Source: Peptococcaceae bacterium UBA5767
GTDB lineage: Bacteria; Bacillota; TC1; UBA5767
Assembly (NCBI GenBank): GCA_002418765.1
Contig: DIET01000043.1
Coordinates: 1 to 37,381, forward strand
Length of the DNA stretch: 37,381 nt
Direction: 5' to 3'
Shown here: positions 32,011 through 37,381 of the stretch, one piece after another
Layout of the letters: every line of letters starts with the position of its first letter
How positions within the stretch are numbered: position 1 is the first letter of the stretch
The notes under the pieces: generated by a model
The model's database searches: none
What the model was told of the DNA's origin: nothing
What the model saw: only the letters and a program-made list of their open reading frames with translations
Made by a program: the position numbers and the translations under genes

Positions 32011-33264
32011 ATGCTGAGAGACGAAATCTATGACCAAGGGAAACGGGCCCGAAAAGCGGCACGTGTAATGGCGAGCTTGCGTGTGACGCAGAGGAATGAG
32101 GCGTTGCGTTGGATGGCAGACGCTTTGATGAGTCATCAGGAAAGTATCATAGCGGAAAATAAAAGGGATTTGGCAGCCGGTGAGAAGGCAGGGCTGAGTG
32201 CGGCTTTGCTGGACCGACTGAGGCTCGATCATGCACGAATTGAATCCATGGCCCAAGGTTTGTTGAAACTGATCGATTTGCCCGATCCGGTAGGTCAGAC
32301 AGATCGAATGTTTCAAAGACCCAATGGTTTGGAAATTGGGAAAGTGCGCGTACCATTGGGCGTGGTTGGCATGATTTATGAAGCCAGACCCAATGTCACT
32401 GTCGATGCCGCTGGTCTTTGTATCAAAACCGGCAATGCGGTTCTCTTGCGAGGGGGCTCTAGTGCGGAGCATTCCAACAAGATCCTAAGCAGTGTGATCG
32501 CCCAGGCTGCTGAGAAGGCAGGATTGCCTCCTGGATGTATTCAATCGATTGAATCGACAGACCGGGAAGCTGTTGGTATCATGCTCACGATGAATCAATA
32601 TCTGGATGTACTCATACCACGTGGCGGAGGGAGTCTTATTCAACATGTGGTCAATCATGCGACGGTGCCGGTGATTGAAACAGGAACCGGGGTTTGTCAT
32701 GCTTATGTAGATGAGGAGGCAGATCTGACGATGGCCGTTGATATTGTGAACAATGGGAAAACACAGCGTCCTGGGGTCTGTAATGCCTTGGAAACCGTCT
32801 TGGTTCATCGCTCTGTAGCCTCGAAATTTCTACCCATGCTAGAAAAAAAATTCAAGGAACAAAACGTAGTCATACGAGCATGTGAGACATCTGCTCAATA
32901 TTTGGAAGAATGTGAATCTGCCACAGAAGAAGATTATGCTACAGAGTATCTGGATTATATCATCACAGCGAAGGTGGTGGACGATATCCATCAGGCCATG
33001 GACCATATTGCTGCATATGGAACGCATCATTCTGATGTTATCATTACAGCATCCTATGCCAAGGCCAGAATGTTTTTGGCTGAGGTCGATTCTGCTGCTG
33101 TATATGTGAATGCCAGCACCAGATTTACTGATGGGGAGATGTTTGGATTTGGTGCGGAAATAGGCATCAGTACCCAAAAACTGCACGCCAGAGGCCCTAT
33201 GGGGTTAGAAGAGTTGACCACCTATAAGTATGTTATTTATGGCAATGGCCAGATTAGGGAATGA
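32011..33264 (+). CDS. proA: Gamma-glutamyl phosphate reductase
   Basis: A 417-residue ProA of the aldehyde dehydrogenase superfamily, which reduces gamma-glutamyl phosphate to the semialdehyde with NADPH. The catalytic Cys257 lies in QRPGVCNALETVLVH. Other motifs are PLGVVGMIYEARPNVTVDAAGLC and the C-terminal FGFGAEIGISTQKLHARGPMGL. A perfect AGGAGG site precedes the ATG. The stop is one base from the nadD start. Confidence 0.97.
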   Translation: MLRDEIYDQGKRARKAARVMASLRVTQRNEALRWMADALMSHQESIIAENKRDLAAGEKAGLSAALLDRLRLDHARIESMAQGLLKLIDLPDPVGQTDRMFQRPNGLEIGKVRVPLGVVGMIYEARPNVTVDAAGLCIKTGNAVLLRGGSSAEHSNKILSSVIAQAAEKAGLPPGCIQSIESTDREAVGIMLTMNQYLDVLIPRGGGSLIQHVVNHATVPVIETGTGVCHAYVDEEADLTMAVDIVNNGKTQRPGVCNALETVLVHRSVASKFLPMLEKKFKEQNVVIRACETSAQYLEECESATEEDYATEYLDYIITAKVVDDIHQAMDHIAAYGTHHSDVIITASYAKARMFLAEVDSAAVYVNASTRFTDGEMFGFGAEIGISTQKLHARGPMGLEELTTYKYVIYGNGQIRE

Positions 33265-33265
33265 C

Positions 33266-33916
33266 ATGGAAAAGGATGCGTTGTGTAGGATAGGGATTAT
33301 GGGGGGCACGTTCGACCCGATTCATTTTGGCCATCTGGTTTTGGCACAAAGTGTTCAGGATACATTGGGTTTGCAAAAAATTCTGTTTATTCCTACAGGA
33401 GACCCGCCTCACAAAAAGCATCAGTCTGTTACGGATGCTGCGCGAAGACTAGAGATGGTCCAGTTGGCCATTGAAGATAATCCGGGTTTTGCATGTTCAC
33501 CGATGGAGGTGGATCGACAAGGATATAGTTATACAGTCGATACCTTGGAGCAGTTGAAGGTCCAATACGGCTCAATGTGCGCTCTGTACTTCATTACGGG
33601 AGCAGACGCCATTGTTGATATTTTGGTCTGGAAAGATGTCGCTCGCCTGGCTAAACTGTGTCAATTTGTGGCAGCGACCAGACCGGGCACAGACAAAGAG
33701 AAATTATCCAATTTTTTGGAAGATCTGCCTGGTTATTTGCAAAAGAAAGTGGAGATCATTCAAGTGCCGGCGTTAGAAATATCCTCCTCGGATATACGCA
33801 GACGCGTTGCCCAAGGAAGACCAATTACTTATCTTTTGCCAAAAAATGTAGAGAACTATATATGGGAAAATAAGTTGTACCAACAGGGTGTAGAATCCAA
33901 TGAAACAAATGATTGA
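33266..33916 (+). CDS. nadD: Nicotinate-nucleotide adenylyltransferase
   Basis: A 216-residue NadD that makes deamido-NAD from nicotinate mononucleotide and ATP. The nucleotidyltransferase motif GGTFDPIHFGH is at 13-23 and the C-terminal ISSSDIRRRV is the ISSTxIR-type signature. A longer reading from 33230 lies inside proA. The ATG at 33266, 5 bases after AGGGA, is preferred. It overlaps yqeK by 17 bases, the conserved nadD-yqeK-rsfS order. Confidence 0.96.
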   Translation: MEKDALCRIGIMGGTFDPIHFGHLVLAQSVQDTLGLQKILFIPTGDPPHKKHQSVTDAARRLEMVQLAIEDNPGFACSPMEVDRQGYSYTVDTLEQLKVQYGSMCALYFITGADAIVDILVWKDVARLAKLCQFVAATRPGTDKEKLSNFLEDLPGYLQKKVEIIQVPALEISSSDIRRRVAQGRPITYLLPKNVENYIWENKLYQQGVESNETND

Positions 33917-34463
33917 AACCTGGGAAGACATTGTTCGCAACACATTAAGCCCTTTTCGTCAGGCGCATACCCAAGGGGTTGTGGAGGTAGCCATGAAAAT
34001 GGCATCAGCTTTTGGGCAAGATGGGCAAAGCGTTCACCTCGCAGCCTTGGTGCATGATGCGATGAGAGAAAAAGATCCGGATGTATTGTTGCTTATGGCT
34101 GAAGAGTATGGATTGATGATAGGAAGCCTGGAAAAAAAATACCCGATTTTGCTGCATGGCCCATTGGCTGCGGCCAAATTGAGAAGAGAATATGGGGTAA
34201 CGGATGAGTCTGTGTTACAAGCCATCTCTGCCCATACGACCGGGGAAAAGGATATGGGTGTGCTGGCCAAAATTATTTATATTGCTGACATGATTGAAAA
34301 AAATCGGGACTATCCAGGGGTGGAACGGTTGCGAAAATTATCTTATAATAACATAGAGCTTGCTTTTGGGGCATGTTTGAAACACAATGTGCATCATTTG
34401 ATTGAACGTGAGAGAAAGCTGCATAGGGATACGGTGGAGTGCTGGAATCAATTTGCGGATTAG
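33900..34463 (+). CDS. yqeK: YqeK-type HD hydrolase (probable Ap4A hydrolase)
   Basis: A 187-residue HD protein matching YqeK, a family shown in other Bacillota to cleave diadenosine tetraphosphate symmetrically. Predicted metal ligands are His23 (QAHTQG), His52-Asp53 (LVHDAMRE), His86 (LLHGPLAA), His112 (SAHTTGEKDMG) and Asp130 (IYIADMIE), followed by the family NRDYPGVERLRKL. The HD motif continues AMRE where relatives often have YAKE. No ideal ribosome site is seen, so translation is likely coupled to nadD. ATG 33909 is an alternative start. Confidence 0.92.
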   Translation: MKQMIETWEDIVRNTLSPFRQAHTQGVVEVAMKMASAFGQDGQSVHLAALVHDAMREKDPDVLLLMAEEYGLMIGSLEKKYPILLHGPLAAAKLRREYGVTDESVLQAISAHTTGEKDMGVLAKIIYIADMIEKNRDYPGVERLRKLSYNNIELAFGACLKHNVHHLIERERKLHRDTVECWNQFAD

Positions 34464-34473
34464 GGAGGTAATC

Positions 34474-34818
34474 TTGGAAACAAAAGAAAAAGCAACAAGA
34501 ATCGTATCATTGCTTGATGAAAAATTGGCCACGGATATTGTAACCTTAGGATTGGGCGAGGTATCCTTGATGGCGGATTATTTTATTTTGGCCACAGGAA
34601 AGAATACCCGTCAGACCAAAGCGCTTCAAGGTTATATTGAAGAGATGCTGACCCAAGAGGGCATCGAGCCTTTGCGGATAGAAGGCAGCAGCAAAGGGGA
34701 ATGGATCCTGCTTGATTATGGCGATGTTATTGTACATCTGTTTACGGAGGAGCAGCGTGTTTATTATGATCTGGAGCGTTTGTGGAAAGATGCCAGCAGA
34801 GAAATTCTGGTTAAGTAA
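34474..34818 (+). CDS. rsfS: Ribosomal silencing factor RsfS
   Basis: A 114-residue RsfS (YbeB/Iojap) that binds L14 and blocks subunit joining when nutrients are scarce. Family motifs are MADYFILATGKNTRQTKAL and GEWILLDYGDVIVHLFTEEQRVYYDLERLW. The longest reading begins at 34402 inside yqeK. A perfect AGGGAGG at 34462-34468 lies 5 bases before a TTG at 34474, which gives the expected N-terminus, so a TTG start is proposed. Many Clostridia have a LytR-type gene between yqeK and rsfS; none is present here. Confidence 0.93.
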   Translation: METKEKATRIVSLLDEKLATDIVTLGLGEVSLMADYFILATGKNTRQTKALQGYIEEMLTQEGIEPLRIEGSSKGEWILLDYGDVIVHLFTEEQRVYYDLERLWKDASREILVK

Positions 34819-34845
34819 ATGAATAGATTGTGAGGAGTATGGACT

Positions 34846-37320
34846 GTGGAAGAACGGTATAATTTTGACACGATAGAAACCAAGTGGCAAAAAGTCTGGG
34901 AAGAAAATGGACAATACAGCAGCCACGAAGACGCGACAAAGGAAAAGTATTACGTTTTAGAGATGTTTCCTTATCCTTCTGGCAATTTGCATATGGGACA
35001 TGTGCGTAACTACTCGATTGGCGATGTGGTAGCTCGGTATAAGAAGATGGCGGGGTACAACGTGCTTCACCCCATGGGATGGGATTCCTTTGGATTGCCG
35101 GCTGAGAATGCTGCTATACAAAGAGGGGTACACCCTGCCAAATGGACACTCGCAAACATTGACAATATGAAGAAGCAATTGAAAAGTCTAGGCTTGGCTT
35201 ACGATTGGGATCGCGAGGTGGCCACCTGTTTGCCGGATTATTACAAGGAGACGCAACGGATTTTCATTGAATTCTATCGGCAAGGATTGGTCTACAAGAA
35301 AAAGGCTGCCGTCAACTGGTGCCCAAGTTGTGCTACGGTTTTGGCCAATGAGCAGGTCGTTGAAGGGCGATGTGAGCGCTGCGAAACACCGGTGGAAAGG
35401 AAAGCCTTATCACAATGGTTTTTTAGTATTACTGACTACGCAGATCGTCTTCTTGATGATCTGGATACCTTGTCCGGATGGCCGGACAAAGTCAAAACCA
35501 TGCAGAAAAACTGGATTGGCCGCAGTGAAGGCGCTGAGGTAATTTTTCATAGTGAGCAGGGGATTGCCATGCCCGTTTTCACCACCAGACCTGATACCCT
35601 ATATGGTGTGACATATATGGTCTTGGCGCCAGAACATCCCTTGGTAGAGGAATTGACTTCAGAGGAGCATAAGGACGTGGTAGAAGCTTTTGTGCGTCAG
35701 GTTTCTTTGCAAAGTACAATTGATCGTGTGGCCGCGGATACGGAGAAAATGGGTGTGTTTACAGGTTCCTACGCCCTCAATCCACTGACAAACGAACGGG
35801 TGCCGATTTATCTGGCCAATTATGTTTTGATGGATTATGGTACAGGGATTGTCATGGCCGTACCGGCACATGATCAACGAGATTTTGAATTTGCGAGAAA
35901 ATATGATATCGAGGTCAGGGTCGTCATTCAACCTGAAGGAGAGAGCATAGATGGGGAAACCATGACAGAAAGTTTCCCAGCTGTGGGCGTCATGGTGAAT
36001 TCAGGTATATTTGATGGATTGCCATCCCAAGAAGCTCTAAGCCAGATCACTGCTCATCTGGAAGAGCAGGGTCTTGGGAAGGCCATGGTCAATTTTAGAC
36101 TGCGGGACTGGTTGATCTCTAGACAACGATACTGGGGTTGTCCCATACCCTTTGTGAACTGCCCCAAGTGTGGTACAGTTCCTGTCAAGGAAGAAGATTT
36201 ACCCATTTTACTTCCTACGGATGTGGAATTCAAGGTAGGGGGAGATTCTCCTTTGGCTGGCAGTGAAAGTTTTCGGGAGACAGTTTGTCCTATCTGTGGT
36301 GGGAAGGCAACACGTGAGATTGACACTATGGATACCTTTGTGGACTCTTCTTGGTACTTTTTACGTTATACCGATCCCCACAATACACAAAAACCATGGG
36401 ATCGGTCTAAGTCGGATTATTGGATGAATGTAGACCAGTATATTGGTGGTGTGGAACATGCCATCTTGCATCTGATGTATGCCAGATTTTTCACCAAGGT
36501 ATTTTATGATATGGGCTGGACGGCTGTTAGTGAGCCATTTAAAAACTTGCTTACCCAGGGCATGGTGCTGAAGGATGGGACCAAGATGTCCAAATCCAAA
36601 GGCAATGTAGTCAGTCCAGAGGAAATTATCGAAAAATATGGTGCTGATACAGCGCGTCTGTTTATTTTGTTCGCGGCTCCCCCGGAGAGAGATTTGGAAT
36701 GGAATGAAAAGGGCGTTGAAGGTTGCTATCGCTTCCTCAATCGTGTATGGAGATTGTTTTATGGTCTGCAGGACACGTTGAAAAATAGGGAAGCCCATGA
36801 CCAGGCCAGTAGTTTGGCGGACAAAAAATTGAGGGCATTGCTTCATGGTACCATGAAGAAAGTGACCTCGGATGCTGGTGGTCGATTCAATTTCAACACA
36901 GCCATCAGTTCCTTGATGGAATTGGTGAATGGTCTTTATCATTATACGGAAGAAGTCGCCATAGAAGAACAAAATCACTCCCTGCTGGTGTATGCTCTGT
37001 CTCAGTTGGTCTGTATGCTGGCCCCCTTTACACCCCATATTGCGGAAGAAATATGGCATCAGATGGGACACGATACTTCGGTCCATTCAATGTCCTGGCC
37101 TGAGTTTGATGAACAGGCATTGGAACTCGATGAAATTGAGATACCCATTCAGATCAATGGAAAATTGAGGGATAAGATTTTGGTGTCCAAAGATCTTTCT
37201 GAAGAAGAAATCAAGGCTTTGGTTATGTCCAGAAAACATGTTAAAGAGCATATGGAAGGGAAACAGCTTCGGAAGTATATTGTTGTTCCGGGCAGATTGG
37301 TCAACATAGTGGTGCAGTAG
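34846..37320 (+). CDS. leuS: Leucyl-tRNA synthetase
   Basis: An 824-residue class I synthetase that charges tRNA-Leu. HMGH at 49-52 (PYPSGNLHMGH) and KMSKS at 580-584 are the signature motifs. The CP1 editing domain (about 220-410, TTRPDTLYGVTYMVLAPEHP) and zinc-type Cys pairs near 160 and 440 are present, with an anticodon domain and C-terminal extension. The start is GTG at 34846, with GAGGAG (34832-34837) 8 bases upstream. No T-box precedes it, unlike valS. A terminator follows 10 bases after the stop. Confidence 0.98.
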   Translation: MEERYNFDTIETKWQKVWEENGQYSSHEDATKEKYYVLEMFPYPSGNLHMGHVRNYSIGDVVARYKKMAGYNVLHPMGWDSFGLPAENAAIQRGVHPAKWTLANIDNMKKQLKSLGLAYDWDREVATCLPDYYKETQRIFIEFYRQGLVYKKKAAVNWCPSCATVLANEQVVEGRCERCETPVERKALSQWFFSITDYADRLLDDLDTLSGWPDKVKTMQKNWIGRSEGAEVIFHSEQGIAMPVFTTRPDTLYGVTYMVLAPEHPLVEELTSEEHKDVVEAFVRQVSLQSTIDRVAADTEKMGVFTGSYALNPLTNERVPIYLANYVLMDYGTGIVMAVPAHDQRDFEFARKYDIEVRVVIQPEGESIDGETMTESFPAVGVMVNSGIFDGLPSQEALSQITAHLEEQGLGKAMVNFRLRDWLISRQRYWGCPIPFVNCPKCGTVPVKEEDLPILLPTDVEFKVGGDSPLAGSESFRETVCPICGGKATREIDTMDTFVDSSWYFLRYTDPHNTQKPWDRSKSDYWMNVDQYIGGVEHAILHLMYARFFTKVFYDMGWTAVSEPFKNLLTQGMVLKDGTKMSKSKGNVVSPEEIIEKYGADTARLFILFAAPPERDLEWNEKGVEGCYRFLNRVWRLFYGLQDTLKNREAHDQASSLADKKLRALLHGTMKKVTSDAGGRFNFNTAISSLMELVNGLYHYTEEVAIEEQNHSLLVYALSQLVCMLAPFTPHIAEEIWHQMGHDTSVHSMSWPEFDEQALELDEIEIPIQINGKLRDKILVSKDLSEEEIKALVMSRKHVKEHMEGKQLRKYIVVPGRLVNIVVQ

Positions 37321-37330
37321 GAACAGATAG

Positions 37331-37360
37331 AAGGAGCGCTGTAGGAAGCGCTCCTTTTTT
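37331..37360 (+). terminator. Rho-independent terminator after leuS
   Basis: AAGGAGCGCT (37331-37340) pairs perfectly with AGCGCTCCTT (37347-37356) around a 6-base loop, with Ts to 37360. It ends the obgE-leuS operon. The last 21 bases of the window hold no recognisable feature. Confidence 0.93.
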
Positions 37361-37381
37361 GTGTATGACGGGCATGCCGTC

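Noticed and set aside
34819..34845. T-box or other leader RNA upstream of leuS
   Set aside because: Only 27 bases separate rsfS and leuS and there is no GGTGG-ACCGCG motif; leuS looks like an ordinary operon member.
1..37381. CRISPR arrays, insertion sequences, prophage or defence genes
   Set aside because: I saw no regularly spaced repeats, transposase or integrase motifs, or toxin-antitoxin-like gene pairs anywhere in the window.

Overview
The window is a gene-dense chromosomal segment from a low-to-mid GC Bacillota bacterium, most likely class Clostridia. The evidence is a T-box leader on valS, an L21 leader on rplU, ribosomal protein L27 with a cleavable N-terminal extension next to the Prp protease, a Rex regulator, and strong AGGAGG-type ribosome binding sites. 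Every supported gene lies on the + strand. There are no insertion sequences, prophage genes, CRISPR arrays or sign of recent transfer.

Layout. 1-1151: an isochorismatase-family hydrolase and an HD-domain protein. 1232-1690: a tRNA cluster (His-GTG, Lys-TTT, Leu-TAG, Gly-GCC) with its own promoter and a terminator-like hairpin. 1753-8059: a protein quality-control block of tig, clpP, clpX, lon and the ribosome-assembly GTPase ysxC, divided by hairpin terminators. 8069-11344: pgi, a divergent FolC-like Mur ligase, and a separately promoted HD protein. 11440-15688: valS behind a valine T-box, then a canonical folC. 15671-17654: rex, maf and a VTT-domain (DedA/TVP38-like) membrane protein. 17689-24079: radC and the cell-shape cluster mreB-mreC-mreD-mrdA(pbp2)-rodA. 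24088-28132: an uncharacterised radical SAM protein, a DUF2344 protein and RNase G/E. 28140-29229: L21 leader, rplU, prp, rpmA. 29235-37360: obgE, yhbY, proB, proA, nadD, yqeK, rsfS, leuS and a terminator.

The genes are mostly housekeeping. The themes are nascent-chain folding and ATP-dependent proteolysis, ribosome biogenesis (YsxC, Obg, YhbY, RsfS, Prp), aminoacylation (ValS, LeuS and the tRNAs), elongation-type wall synthesis, proline and NAD synthesis, and redox-responsive transcription (Rex).

I did not find a convincing wholly new multi-gene system. The best candidates for unexplained biology are the FolC-like ligase at 9370-10716, which keeps the P-loop but has altered metal- and substrate-site motifs; the radical SAM/DUF2344 pair; and several small regulatory structures: inverted repeats over the mreB promoter, repeated TGTCAA motifs before valS, and a long hairpin without a U-tract between rex and maf.

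Several starts given here are downstream of the longest possible ORF, because a clear ribosome binding site and the family N-terminus support the later codon: clpP, ysxC, pgi, the 10785 HD gene, maf, the VTT gene, DUF2344, obgE, nadD and rsfS.
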